A stretch of 21,347 nt of DNA from a bacterium Ga0077546 (GCA_001464165.1 LNEX01000297.1:1-21347); one strand, 5' to 3'; numbered from the stretch's first letter, positions 1 through 8,730 are shown. Program-made: numbers and translations. Notes: generated from the sequence alone by a model not told the origin.

Positions 1-51
1 ACAGTAACTGCAAGGGGGCAAGTTAACTATAGATTGGAATTTTTAGATTGA
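1..51 (+). CDS. Possible C-terminal tail of an upstream gene (partial)
   Basis: Frame 1 is open from the window edge to a TGA at 49-51 and encodes sixteen residues ending VNYRLEFLD. The other two plus frames hit stops within about 25 bases. A strong plus-strand terminator follows about 50 bases later, which is where the end of a plus-strand transcript would be expected. The fragment is too short to identify. It could equally be 3' untranslated sequence. Confidence 0.3.
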   Translation, partial: TVTARGQVNYRLEFLD

Positions 52-102
52 TCTTCGCTCCTCCCAACACACCACACACAAGTTAGGAAAGAGCTCAAGA
101 AG

Positions 103-134
103 AAGGAAAGGTTTCGGGCAACCTTTCCTTTTTT
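103..134 (+). terminator. Rho-independent terminator
   Basis: The arms AAGGAAAGGTT (103-113) and AACCTTTCCTT (120-130) pair perfectly over 11 bp around a six-base loop. The 3' arm runs into a T tract (129-134). It should end the transcript entering from the left edge and insulate the next gene. Confidence 0.85.
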
Positions 135-274
135 GATCTTTGTTTCAGAGTTGAAGTTCAATTCCACCATTAAGATACCAACCATTCTTAAAACGGAGTT
201 AAGAAACCCGCGGCAGTCAAGGGGTAATGAGTAGGATAACGGAATAGTAATTGAAACGAGAGTAGCGATTTCAC

Positions 275-634
275 ATGTTTGGCTTTTCAATTTTCCGACT
301 GGTATTCGATTTGCTCTTTGGCTGGTTGTTTCCACACGATCGTTCAAATGGCTTTCATATATTCAACTTCAACTCATACATTTGCTTTTTCCTTGCAGTG
401 CTAGTGGTGGCTGGGGGTTCTCTTCTAATCAAGTCTTATGGTAGTACTCAGCCAACGCGAGCTTTCATTCCAATTGACGAAAGAAAGACAACCCCTATAA
501 CTAGTCACCATCAAAGGCCGTCGCAATCGGCACCACACACTCACCACAGCCATACAACCACAGCAAAGACTCATTCCAAAGCTCACAAACCATTGCCACA
601 TAAGGCTAAAGCAACAAAAGAACAAGCCAACTAG
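275..634 (+). CDS. Small membrane protein with His/Lys-rich tail
   Basis: This 119-residue protein is not recognised as a family member. An aromatic hydrophobic stretch covers about residues 1-19, and a clear membrane segment about 35-52 (FFLAVLVVAGGSLLI core). The last ~45 residues are hydrophilic and basic with nine His, including two HH pairs, plus many Lys, Thr and Ser. The tail could bind metal or nucleic acid, or be low-complexity spacer. No strong Shine-Dalgarno precedes the ATG; the nearest purine run is GAGAG about 13 bases upstream. It stands alone between a terminator and the repeat-protein gene. The membrane segment and composition change support coding, but confidence is moderate. 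Confidence 0.5.
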   Translation: MFGFSIFRLVFDLLFGWLFPHDRSNGFHIFNFNSYICFFLAVLVVAGGSLLIKSYGSTQPTRAFIPIDERKTTPITSHHQRPSQSAPHTHHSHTTTAKTHSKAHKPLPHKAKATKEQAN

Positions 635-774
635 CCCTGTTTAATTAAGTCAATTGATCGCAATCAGACTAATTTAAAATAGGAGTTGTAAAATTAACCA
701 TCGGCAAGTGCCTTCAGTCTAGAGCTTAGCTTTTAGCCTGAGATTGCAGACGATTCGGTTAGTTAGGAGAAATT

Positions 775-2493
775 ATGTTTGCAAATAAGTCTTTTGTACA
801 GACGGCGCTGATCGCATCGTCGATATCAGTATTGTCATGTGCACAACCTGCTTGGTCTAATCAATGGACCGACATGTTCAGAACCCTTTTAATTCCACAA
901 ACAGGCGTCACCAGTACTGATTCAATCGCAGCCCGCGACACTCAAATTACAAACAGAATTATCGATGCTATCAATGCCAACAAGCTAAGTACTTTAGACA
1001 CTCAAAATTTGAAGTCACAGCTTGAAAGAATTAAGTCGCTAGAATCTGGCTATCGGGCCAACCGCGCCGGTGGCCAACTTGACGCAATCGAGACAGCGAC
1101 ATTGAACGCAGAACTAAACAGAGTTGAAACCTCACTAAATGCAATGCTCGGCTTGTCCTCTAGCACCACCAGCAATATACCTGGCACTACGTTTGGTGCC
1201 TCAATCTCAACTAACGTAGACAACTTTGATGCGAGCCTTGCCGATCTCAAACAGCGCATCTCTCGCAATCTTTCTAGCGGCCGCCTAACAATAGATGAGG
1301 CCCGTTCACTGACCAACCAATACAATCGGGTCTTAAGTGATCGCAACAACTTCAAAGCTGACGGAACACTAACATTAGACGAGAACAATCGCCTCAACCA
1401 ATCGATTGATGAACTGAAGCGTAATATCGTAGCCAACAACCGTGACACACAAGCATGGCCCGGTATCGACGGTCAACAGGCCGCCCAAGCGAAGAGAATT
1501 GACGACGGCATAGCCGCTGGTAGAATTTCTAGAACTGAGTACGAACAACTCAAAGCCGAATCAAATCGCATTGCCAACCAAGAAACTTTAGCTCGAACAA
1601 ACGGGCTACAACTCGAAGAAACCATTGCTCTAGCGTCTAGCTTGAGAGACCTAGACAGACGCATTTCAACCTCGTTGAATACTAACATTGGCTCTTCCAA
1701 TTTTGGGGGCTGGTCAAATGACAGAGACAGAGATGGCCGCGATTTTGACATGCGTCAAAGCTTTGTGCTCAAGAGAATTGATGACGGCGCCGCCAATGGT
1801 CGTTTAGACGCATTCGAAGCCGCCGACTTGCGGGCTGACTACACCAGACTAGAGCAACTTGAAGCGACCTTCCGCGCTGATGGCAGACTAACCTCCACTG
1901 AACTAAACGTTTTGCAACAAGGCTTAGAAAGCATCATTTCTGACCTAAAAGAAAAGTCTGCCTCCATTGCTGTGCAATATCCTGAAATCGATAATAAGCA
2001 AACAGAACTAAAAGCAAAAATTGATCAAGGCGTTGCCAGCGGTCGAATCAAGCGATTTGATGGTCAGAAACTAAGTGCTAGCCTGGCATGGATTGCTACA
2101 GTTGAAGCAGCACTTCGTCAATCGGGTGGCACTTTAGACAAGGCCGAAGCTGATCGCATTCTGGCAGACCTCAATCGCTTGAGCGCTAAAATTGACCATA
2201 GCGCTAGCAACCCATTGCAAGTTCTGATCACACGCAAGAATGAACTTCAGAAAAAGATTGACGAAAACAGCGCTAGTGGAAAACTTTCATATCGCACTGC
2301 TCGTAATCTGCGCCGCGAGCTAGACAGAATCGGCTATTCGCTTGCAGCCTACAGCCCGACTGCCACTCTGCCAGCAGCTGATATCACTCGTCTAACTGCT
2401 GACATGGATAGACTGAACACCCAAATCACCACCGGACTAACCTACGGTGGCGAATACCGCTCAGGCGGTCGTGGCAATTGGAGTCAACGCTAA
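775..2493 (+). CDS. Secreted protein with six ~65-residue helical repeats
   Basis: The start is well supported: AGGAGA lies 6-7 bases before the ATG. The N-terminus is a signal peptide. It could be cut by signal peptidase I after A-W-S (residue 28), or be a lipoprotein with VLSC ending at Cys22. The mature part holds six imperfect repeats at about residues 57-124, 157-219, 237-297, 330-392, 411-474 and 487-553. Each repeat has two halves: one starts RIDDGxxxGR(L/I)xxxE and continues as a helix ending near RI, and the second carries GG(T/Q)LxxxE followed by another helix. The half-motifs faintly resemble EF-hand or dockerin-like units, but the Ca-binding Asp pattern is not complete. The C-terminus is Gly/Arg-rich. 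No family is recognised. It is probably an extracytoplasmic structural or binding protein, transcribed alone and followed by a terminator. Confidence 0.85.
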   Translation: MFANKSFVQTALIASSISVLSCAQPAWSNQWTDMFRTLLIPQTGVTSTDSIAARDTQITNRIIDAINANKLSTLDTQNLKSQLERIKSLESGYRANRAGGQLDAIETATLNAELNRVETSLNAMLGLSSSTTSNIPGTTFGASISTNVDNFDASLADLKQRISRNLSSGRLTIDEARSLTNQYNRVLSDRNNFKADGTLTLDENNRLNQSIDELKRNIVANNRDTQAWPGIDGQQAAQAKRIDDGIAAGRISRTEYEQLKAESNRIANQETLARTNGLQLEETIALASSLRDLDRRISTSLNTNIGSSNFGGWSNDRDRDGRDFDMRQSFVLKRIDDGAANGRLDAFEAADLRADYTRLEQLEATFRADGRLTSTELNVLQQGLESIISDLKEKSASIAVQYPEIDNKQTELKAKIDQGVASGRIKRFDGQKLSASLAWIATVEAALRQSGGTLDKAEADRILADLNRLSAKIDHSASNPLQVLITRKNELQKKIDENSASGKLSYRTARNLRRELDRIGYSLAAYSPTATLPAADITRLTADMDRLNTQITTGLTYGGEYRSGGRGNWSQR

Positions 2494-2528
2494 TCACCAG
2501 AACTAGTCACTGGTCTGCATAGAAATGG

Positions 2529-2557
2529 AAAGGGTCAAGATTCTTCTTGGCCCTTTT
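2529..2557 (+). terminator. Rho-independent terminator, possibly bidirectional
   Basis: AAAGGGTCAAGA (2529-2540) and TCTTGGCCCTTT (2545-2556) pair over 12 bp with a single G-T wobble around a TTCT loop, ending in four T. It sits 36 bases after the repeat-protein stop. The minus-strand gene at 2619 converges on it, and the A-rich 5' arm gives a short T run on that strand too, so it may serve both. Confidence 0.8.
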
Positions 2558-2618
2558 GCTAGGCGCCTCGAAAGACCTTTTCAGAATCTTCCATAGGCCA
2601 CAGCGCACAGGCTCAGTT

Positions 2619-2876
2619 TCAATCAATTTCGAAACCAGGAAGGTTTAGGATTGTTGGATGGACGTATTGACTCTGCACTCGGACAGTAAGGTCAGCACCT
2701 ACATTAGGTTTTTCGATTTCTTTCACTTTAGACAGAAAAGCCAGAGACTCAGAAGTGGTATTGCTGTTAGTCACGCACTGCAAGAGTTTTTGACTGGCTC
2801 CGTATATTTGATTATTATCTAAATTATCAGCTACCTGCTTTGCTCCGTCGTCGTTGCATTTAAAAAACTCATTCAT
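2619..2876 (-). CDS. Small hypothetical protein
   Basis: This 85-residue protein is not recognised. The start is strong: GGAGG lies 8 bases upstream of the ATG. It has no signal peptide or membrane segment and looks soluble and slightly acidic. Three Cys are present (NDD-preceding Cys7, Cys34 and none near the C-terminus beyond that pair can be assigned a motif). A hydrophobic C-terminal stretch (TILNLPGFEID) ends the protein. It lies downstream of, and in the same direction as, the citrate synthase genes, with a 137-base gap, so it may be a separate unit. Coding status rests on the ribosome-binding site and the uninterrupted frame. Confidence 0.6.
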   Translation of the reverse strand: MNEFFKCNDDGAKQVADNLDNNQIYGASQKLLQCVTNSNTTSESLAFLSKVKEIEKPNVGADLTVRVQSQYVHPTILNLPGFEID

Positions 2877-3013
2877 TTACCATCCTCCGCTAACACCATT
2901 AACTATAGGCACTCTCTGTGGCAGAGTTGTGTTGTCGAATGAGAGAAATACGAATACTAAATCAAGATATCTTTGCGCTGTTCAATAGCCGTTAACCAAA
3001 GCCAAAGCAGTCT

Positions 3014-4240
3014 CTAAAGCTTGCCAATATATTTAGCACGGGGTCTAATAATGGCACCATAAGTGCGCTGCTCAATAGCATGGGCAATCCAGCCAGCCGT
3101 GCGGCTAATGGCAAAGATGGTCGAACCAGAACCTGCTGGCAGAGCCAAAGCATACGAAATTGCGGCTAGGCCAACATCCAAATTAGGTTCTTCCGACAAC
3201 TGCTCACGTACCGCTTCTACTAATTCTAAAAGACGTTGCAAGTGTTTATTCTTGGGGGCAATACTGCTGGCAACTTCAATCATCATTCTGGCTCGAGGAT
3301 CACCGCCATCATACAATTCAGTACCAAAGCCAGGAATGCTAGGATGATTGCGCAAATAGTCTTTGAGCCAAGCTTGACTGCTCTTGTATTGCATACTATT
3401 AGTCACTATCTCTTCCGCCCTGCGACTAGCGGAACCGTGCAGAGCACCACTGAAGGTGCCAAGCGCACTAAGTAAACATGCATACAGAGAAGCATCACAC
3501 GACGCTGCTACTCTGGCTGCCAGGGCAGAAGCATTCAGTTCATGGTCGGCGCATAAGACCAAGCAGCAATTAATTGCTTTGGCTTGTTCCGGCGACGTTT
3601 TGCCAGTAAGGCCAGACAGAATAGTTTGGGCAACCGGAAAAGGACCCTCAGTGATATATTTTTGATTTTCACTGATGCCAGTGGCAATGGCCATGGTCAC
3701 TATTAGACGCCGTGAAGTGTCTAAAATTTCGCTAGATAGAAGCTGCCGACTAATTGGGTCTTGCAATTCTAGCCAAGCAACCAGCACCTTCAGCAAATCA
3801 AGAAAATTACCGTCACGTGAGCTGAGTGCTCTCAGCGGCCGAGGAATACTCAATGGTTTCGTTTGCCGCCAAGTAGACTCACTACTTACTTGTGTGTCCC
3901 ACAATAGTTCAGCGACCTTGCCAAAAGGTGTATCGGCCTGGGCCAGATCAATTGCTCGCTGTCCGCGATAGCGATGTCCGTCCTCGCGAATCTCAGTAAT
4001 TGATGACTTTACTACAGGCCCAGTCCAAACTGGTTCAGCATCTTTGGCATTCTTAAAGCCGCGAGAAGACTGTCTCAGTTTAATCAGATCACTGAGCCTG
4101 TATGAGCGCTCACGGGCATTCTCAGAAGGCATACTGACAATCAACCCACGGCTAGCATAAGCGTATAAAGTTGCCGACTTAACTCCGAGAAATTCAGCGG
4201 CCTGAGCGCCAGTCAGTAATTTATCTTCTGGTTCAGCCAT
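3014..4240 (-). CDS. HTH-domain citrate synthase homologue lacking an active-site His
   Basis: This 408-residue protein starts at MAEPEDK, 11 bp after the stop of the upstream citrate synthase. A longer frame to 4336 would run into that gene and is unlikely. Residues about 8-58 form an excisionase/MerR-type helix-turn-helix (LLTGAQAAEFLGVKSATLY, then a basic wing and SDLIKL). Residues from about 75 are citrate-synthase fold. Retained landmarks are LCADHELNAS, the first catalytic His in GALHG (His268), DPRA, the catalytic Asp in NLDVG (Asp355), SRTAGW, and the C-terminal RPRAKYIG. The second active-site His, normally GFGH before the DPRA motif, is replaced: the sequence reads GFGTELYDGGDPRA with Thr307. 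That residue contacts oxaloacetate in characterised enzymes (His305 in E. coli GltA). HTH-fused citrate synthases are a known but little-studied group. I infer reduced or lost catalysis and possible regulatory use. Confidence 0.9.
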   Translation of the reverse strand: MAEPEDKLLTGAQAAEFLGVKSATLYAYASRGLIVSMPSENARERSYRLSDLIKLRQSSRGFKNAKDAEPVWTGPVVKSSITEIREDGHRYRGQRAIDLAQADTPFGKVAELLWDTQVSSESTWRQTKPLSIPRPLRALSSRDGNFLDLLKVLVAWLELQDPISRQLLSSEILDTSRRLIVTMAIATGISENQKYITEGPFPVAQTILSGLTGKTSPEQAKAINCCLVLCADHELNASALAARVAASCDASLYACLLSALGTFSGALHGSASRRAEEIVTNSMQYKSSQAWLKDYLRNHPSIPGFGTELYDGGDPRARMMIEVASSIAPKNKHLQRLLELVEAVREQLSEEPNLDVGLAAISYALALPAGSGSTIFAISRTAGWIAHAIEQRTYGAIIRPRAKYIGKL

Positions 4241-4251
4241 AACTTCAATTC

Positions 4252-5388
4252 TCAATTCGGACTGTTCCCAATGTACCGAGAAGCTGGTCGAATTAAGCGG
4301 CCAAGAGCCCGTTGTTCGGCAATGTGCGCCAACCATCCGCCTACTCTTCCCGCCGCAAACATTGAAGAGAATGACTGATGGGGAATCTTCAGAGTATCAA
4401 GCAAGACCGCTGTATAGAATTCGACATTGGCCTTTAGCGGCTTCTCGGGATGGCGCTCGGCCAAAATGCGCTCAGCATTGCGTTCAACAGCCCGAGCCAA
4501 AAGCAGTCGCTCACTGCCAGAATGATTATGCTCTTCAAGCAAACTGATTGCCTTTTCAAAAATTGCCGCCCGGGGATCGCGCACCTGATAAATGCGGTGC
4601 CCCATAACCATAATGCGTTTGCCATGATCTAATTCATTAACCAGCCATGCTTCTGCCTTATCAGGCGAGCCAATTTCATTGAGCATCTCCAAAACCGGAC
4701 CAGGAGCGCCGCCATGAAGTGGTCCTTTTAGTGCACCAATTGCAGCGACAACGCAGCTGACATTGTCTGATTCAGTTGAGGCAACCACGCGAGCAGTAAA
4801 AGTAGAAGCATTCATGCCGTGATCAGAAACTGTTGTGAGGTAAGTATCCAGAGCGGCAATTTCTTCAGCTGTAGGCATTTTATCAGTCAGCATGCGCAAC
4901 AAATCACCAGCCTGGCTGAGGTTGGCATCTGGGGCCAGGGGCTCTAAGCCCTTTTGTACCCTTGACCAGGTAGCAGCAAAGAATCCAACAGCTGCTGCAA
5001 TCTTTATATAGGCAGCGATTGTTTTCTCAGTTCCGCCGCTGAGCAAACTTGTGGTTGTGCGCAGCACTTCCATTGGCTCACTTCTCTTAAATAAATTGAG
5101 ATTTTCTTGGGCCAATTGAAAGGCATCGCAGCGCCCCTGGTAAAAAGCTTGTTTCATCTCGGCCAGGGTCATTGTCTCCGGCACTAGCCCCTGCCATAGC
5201 AAGCTGCATGTCTCTTCAAAGGTCGAGGTGAAACCAAGAGTCTCTGCATCAACACCTTTAATGATAAGGCGTCCCAATTTTCCATCAACTTCTGAAACTA
5301 CTGTCTCAGCGACGACAACGCCGTCTAGTCCACTGTTTACTTTTTCCAATTTTGGCCTACCTAGGGTAGAAACGGTAACGCTAACCAC
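4252..5388 (-). CDS. Citrate synthase (short type; 2-methylcitrate activity not excluded)
   Basis: It condenses acetyl-CoA with oxaloacetate to form citrate, the entry step of the TCA and glyoxylate cycles, in the cytoplasm. From the GTG at 5388 it has 378 residues, normal for the short bacterial type. The frame extends to a TTG at 5433, but GGAG (5398-5401) sits 9 bases before the GTG and family proteins begin shortly before GLDGVVVAET. Catalytic landmarks are intact: SDHGMNAST, GPLHGGA (first His), MGHRIYQVRDPRA (second His and Arg), an acidic residue in NVEFYTA (Glu where many enzymes have Asp), AGRVGGW, and IRPASRYIG at the C-terminus. It leads a two-gene operon with the HTH-citrate synthase homologue and faces aceB across a regulatory gap. 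Substrate choice between acetyl-CoA and propionyl-CoA cannot be read from sequence; the aceBA context favours citrate. Confidence 0.93.
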   Translation of the reverse strand: MVSVTVSTLGRPKLEKVNSGLDGVVVAETVVSEVDGKLGRLIIKGVDAETLGFTSTFEETCSLLWQGLVPETMTLAEMKQAFYQGRCDAFQLAQENLNLFKRSEPMEVLRTTTSLLSGGTEKTIAAYIKIAAAVGFFAATWSRVQKGLEPLAPDANLSQAGDLLRMLTDKMPTAEEIAALDTYLTTVSDHGMNASTFTARVVASTESDNVSCVVAAIGALKGPLHGGAPGPVLEMLNEIGSPDKAEAWLVNELDHGKRIMVMGHRIYQVRDPRAAIFEKAISLLEEHNHSGSERLLLARAVERNAERILAERHPEKPLKANVEFYTAVLLDTLKIPHQSFSSMFAAGRVGGWLAHIAEQRALGRLIRPASRYIGNSPN

Positions 5389-5397
5389 GAACAATGT

Positions 5398-5401
5398 CTC
5401 C
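5398..5401 (-). promoter_or_regulatory. Ribosome binding site deciding the GTG start of citrate synthase
   Basis: On the minus strand GGAG is followed by nine bases and GTG (5388-5386). No ATG is available upstream in the same frame; the only alternative is a TTG at 5433 with no Shine-Dalgarno. This places the start at the GTG. Confidence 0.6.
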
Positions 5402-5429
5402 AGGTTTTTGATGTATTGACTCAACCTAT

Positions 5430-5441
5430 TCAATATATCAA
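5430..5441 (+). repeat. Operator-like element, copy A (TCAATATATCAA)
   Basis: This 12-base element is identical to copy B at 5514-5525, 84 bp away (about eight helical turns). It lies about 42-53 bases upstream of the citrate synthase GTG. It is itself a direct repeat of TCAA around TATA. A transcription-factor site is an inference. Confidence 0.5.
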
Positions 5442-5513
5442 CTCATTCGCCGAAATGATCTATTTTGTCTGCAAAAGTCGAGATTAACATATTGATGTCT
5501 TGATTTTAGTCAA

Positions 5514-5525
5514 TCAATATATCAA
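5514..5525 (+). repeat. Operator-like element, copy B (TCAATATATCAA)
   Basis: This is identical to copy A. It overlaps a tandem duplication of CAATATAT (5515-5522 and 5523-5530). It lies about 100 bases before the aceB start, where a promoter or operator would be expected. Confidence 0.5.
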
Positions 5526-5625
5526 TATATAGTCATCAGGCAATCTTTTAAGGCAAGACAGCGGAAACCCTCTGAAAGCAAAACAGTCTCGCCCCGTGCC
5601 CTCAAGACAAATGCTAGGTAAAAAA

Positions 5626-7266
5626 ATGGCCAATCAATGCAGCAGCGATAACAGCTCAATTACTAAGCAAAAGCAGCACCCAGAAGAAGAAATGAGCACA
5701 GAGCAACAGATTGACAGCGAGCGCATTCTTACAGATCGGGCCAAAGACTTCCTGCAAGCCCTACACCACGCCTTCAACCCCACCATTAAGAAACTACTAG
5801 AAGCCCGCCTTGAGCGTCAGCTTGAAATAAGCAAAGGCGCTATGCCTGACTTCCTGCCCCAAACTGCCAGTGTGCGAAGTGGCGACTGGCAAGTGGCAAC
5901 AGTTCCTGCTGACCTGAGCGATAGACGGGTTGAAATCACAGGCCCCGTAGAGCGCAAGATGATGATCAACGCCTTAAACTCTGGCGCTAAAGTGTTCATG
6001 GCCGATTTTGAAGACTCACTGGCCCCCACCTGGCAGAACATTATTGATGGCCAAATAAATTGTATAGATGCAGTACGCGGAACGCTCTCTTTCACTAGCC
6101 CCGAAGGCAAAGCCTACTCACTAAAAGAGCAAAGCGAACTGGCAACCCTAGTGGTAAGACCACGAGGATGGCACCTTACCGAAAAGCATTTTGTTGTAGA
6201 CGGCGAGTCAATTTCTGCAAGCCTCTTTGATTTTGGCCTCTACTTCTATCACAATCATAGTGAACTGGTAGAGCGAGGCACAGCTCCTTACTTCTACCTT
6301 CCAAAGCTAGAAAGTCACTTAGAAGCACGGCTCTGGAATCAAGTCTTCCACTTCGCCCAAGATCGGCTCAGTGTACCAAGAGGCACAATCAAGGCCACCG
6401 TCTTAATCGAAACTATTTTGGCCGCCTTTGAAATGGAAGAGATTCTCTATGAGCTAAGAGAACACATTGTCGCCCTCAACGCTGGCCGCTGGGATTACAT
6501 CTTCAGCATGATCAAAAAATTCAGCGATAGAGACGACCTACCCGCTCTACCTGACCGCGCCCAAGTGACTATGGCTGTGCCTTTTATGAGTGCCTACGCC
6601 AAACTACTAGTGGCCACCTGCCACAAGCGCGGCGCTCATGCCATTGGTGGCATGGCAGCATTTATACCGAGCCGCAAAGACGAAAAGATCAATGAGATCG
6701 CCTTTGCTAAAGTGCGCGAAGACAAAAATCGCGAAGCATCGTTGGGCTTCGACGGCACCTGGGTAGCTCACCCAGATCTAGTAGCTGTGGCCAAAGTCGT
6801 CTTTGACGAGACTTTAGGCACTAACGCCGACCAAAAAGAAATTCTGCATCCAGATTTCACTGTTACAGCAGCGGACCTTCTCAATACCAATATTGATGGC
6901 GGCAAAATCACTAAAGCTGGAGTTGCCGCAAACATCGACGTAGCCTTGCAATACATTGAATCTTGGTTAAGCGGTGTGGGAGCAGCGGCTATTCACAATT
7001 TGATGGAAGATGCAGCCACCGCAGAAATTTCCCGCGCCCAAATCTGGCAGTACATTCACCGTGGTGCCAAAACAGATCAAGGCGAGACAGTCACCGTAGA
7101 GCTTTACAAGGAGCTGCGGGATGAAGCCATGCAACAGCTAACAAAAGAGCAGCTAACTAAAGCAGCCGATAAACGCTTTATTGATGCCGCCAAAATTTTA
7201 GACGAACTAATTTTGACCGAGCACTTTGTCGAGTTCTTGACCATACCCGCCTACAACTACATTTAA
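5626..7266 (+). CDS. aceB: Malate synthase A
   Basis: It condenses glyoxylate with acetyl-CoA to form malate, the second step of the glyoxylate shunt. The sequence tracks E. coli AceB almost end to end: [40 protein letters not shown], the metal-site [14 protein letters not shown], the family signature around [14 protein letters not shown] (Ala where the signature has Gly), [18 protein letters not shown], and [12 protein letters not shown] with the catalytic Asp (about residue 462). The frame opens at a GTG (5596). I prefer ATG 5626, which has AGG 7 bases upstream and gives 546 residues. ATG 5692 (524 residues) is also possible because the intervening Ser/Gln/Lys-rich stretch matches nothing in the family. 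It is first in an operon with aceA, 29 bp apart. Confidence 0.95.
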   Translation: MANQCSSDNSSITKQKQHPEEEMSTEQQIDSERILTDRAKDFLQALHHAFNPTIKKLLEARLERQLEISKGAMPDFLPQTASVRSGDWQVATVPADLSDRRVEITGPVERKMMINALNSGAKVFMADFEDSLAPTWQNIIDGQINCIDAVRGTLSFTSPEGKAYSLKEQSELATLVVRPRGWHLTEKHFVVDGESISASLFDFGLYFYHNHSELVERGTAPYFYLPKLESHLEARLWNQVFHFAQDRLSVPRGTIKATVLIETILAAFEMEEILYELREHIVALNAGRWDYIFSMIKKFSDRDDLPALPDRAQVTMAVPFMSAYAKLLVATCHKRGAHAIGGMAAFIPSRKDEKINEIAFAKVREDKNREASLGFDGTWVAHPDLVAVAKVVFDETLGTNADQKEILHPDFTVTAADLLNTNIDGGKITKAGVAANIDVALQYIESWLSGVGAAAIHNLMEDAATAEISRAQIWQYIHRGAKTDQGETVTVELYKELRDEAMQQLTKEQLTKAADKRFIDAAKILDELILTEHFVEFLTIPAYNYI

Positions 7267-7295
7267 ATCACACATATAATTTGAGGTTCAGCCCT

Positions 7296-8699
7296 ATGCA
7301 ATCTACTTCTTGCACCACACCACGCGTCAAACAAAGCTTTGCCCAACAAGTCGAAGAACTAAATCAATCATGGGCCAAAGACGCAAGATGGCGTGGCATC
7401 AAAAGAGACTATAGCGCCGCTGAAGTAGTACGCCTGCGAACCTCAATCAAAGTAAAACATACTCTTGCTAAAGTAGGCGCTGAGCGCTTCTGGCAAACAC
7501 TGAACAACGAGGCCTACACCGTAGCTCTTGGTGCCATGAACGGCTCACAAGCAGTACAAATGGTACGCGCCGGTCTCAAGTCAATTTATCTCAGTGGCTG
7601 GCAAGTAGCCGCAGACGCCAATTCTTCCAAACAAACTTATCCTGATCAAAGTCTCTATCCGTCAAATAGCGCACCTGAACTAGTGAAGCGCTTGAACAAT
7701 GCCCTTATGCGTGCTGACCAAATTGATGTAAGCGAAGGCAAGAACGATATTGATTGGTATGTGCCAATCATGGCCGATGCCGAAGCTGGCTTTGGTGGCC
7801 CAGTACACGCCTTTGAACTAATGAAGAGCATGATTGAAGCTGGCGCCAGCGGCGTTCACTTTGAAGATCAATTGGCTTCTGAGAAAAAATGCGGCCACCT
7901 AGGCGGCAAAGTTTTGGTGCCAACAGCACAGTTCATCCGCACACTAACAGCAGCCCGTCTAGCTTCTGATGTACTCGATGTGCCAACAATTATTGTTGCT
8001 CGCACCGATGCCCTCGGCGCTACTCTGATGACTTCAGATATTGATCCAGCTGATCGTCGCTTTATCAAAGGCGAACGCACCGTAGAAGGTTACTTCGAAG
8101 TAGTAGACGGCATCGAGCCAGTCATCGCTCGTGGTCTAGCTTATGCACCATATGCCGATGTGCTTTGGTATGAAACTTCTAAACCAGATCTAGAAGAAGC
8201 TAAGCAATTCGCTGAAGCCATTCACGCTCAATTCCCCGGTAAGCTTCTGGCCTACAACTGTTCACCATCGTTCAACTGGAAGAATCATCTCGATGACAAA
8301 ACCATTGCTTCATTCAACGAACAGTTGGGTGCTCTTGGTTATGTCTTCCAATTCATCACCCTTGCTGGCTGGCATGCCACCAATATGAGTGCCTTCAAAC
8401 TGGCTCACGCCTTTGCTCGCAAGGGCATGTCTGCTTATGTAGAACTGCAAGAGCAAGAATTTGCCAGCGAAGATCTGGGCTACACCGCAGTCAGACACCA
8501 AAGAGAAGTCGGCACTGGCTACTTTGACCAAGTACTGATGGCAGTATCTGGTGGCAAGGCTTCAACTGGTGCGCTGAAAGGCTCAACTGAAGAAGAGCAG
8601 TTTCAAGTGGCTGCTTCGGTCGGTGAAACTTCAGTAAATGAAGTTGTGCAGGTGAACGATATGGTAGAAGTTAGTGAACTAGCACCAGCGCTGGTTTAA
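7296..8699 (+). CDS. aceA: Isocitrate lyase
   Basis: It splits isocitrate into succinate and glyoxylate, bypassing the decarboxylating TCA steps so acetate or fatty acids can feed biosynthesis. The start is ATG 7296 with GAGG about 9 bases upstream; the frame itself opens at a TTG 15 bases earlier. The protein has 467 residues. Landmarks are [35 protein letters not shown] (metal-binding Asp/Glu), the active-site signature KKCGHL with Cys199, [17 protein letters not shown] and [11 protein letters not shown]. Family members usually end at STEEEQF plus a residue or two; here about 31 acidic residues follow, without a known motif. It is co-directional with aceB. Confidence 0.97.
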   Translation: MQSTSCTTPRVKQSFAQQVEELNQSWAKDARWRGIKRDYSAAEVVRLRTSIKVKHTLAKVGAERFWQTLNNEAYTVALGAMNGSQAVQMVRAGLKSIYLSGWQVAADANSSKQTYPDQSLYPSNSAPELVKRLNNALMRADQIDVSEGKNDIDWYVPIMADAEAGFGGPVHAFELMKSMIEAGASGVHFEDQLASEKKCGHLGGKVLVPTAQFIRTLTAARLASDVLDVPTIIVARTDALGATLMTSDIDPADRRFIKGERTVEGYFEVVDGIEPVIARGLAYAPYADVLWYETSKPDLEEAKQFAEAIHAQFPGKLLAYNCSPSFNWKNHLDDKTIASFNEQLGALGYVFQFITLAGWHATNMSAFKLAHAFARKGMSAYVELQEQEFASEDLGYTAVRHQREVGTGYFDQVLMAVSGGKASTGALKGSTEEEQFQVAASVGETSVNEVVQVNDMVEVSELAPALV

Positions 8700-8730
8700 C
8701 ATTTAGATTTCACTCGGTCGATTCGGAAGA

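Larger units (their letters stand above)
5402..5625. promoter_or_regulatory. Divergent citrate synthase / aceB control region
   Basis: About 225 bases separate the two divergent starts. The central part (5411-5535) is far more AT-rich than the genes and is packed with TCAA/TTGA elements. These include a perfect palindrome TTGACTCAA (5416-5424), two identical TCAATATATCAA elements, and TTGAT(5500-5504)/ATCAA(5513-5517). Both promoters must lie here, but I cannot place -35/-10 pairs with good spacing. The layout suggests shared regulation of citrate synthase and the glyoxylate shunt. Confidence 0.6.

Noticed and set aside
4241..4336. N-terminal extension of the HTH-citrate synthase frame to 4336
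   Set aside because: It overlaps the end of the upstream citrate synthase out of frame, and the HTH begins right after the Met at 4240.
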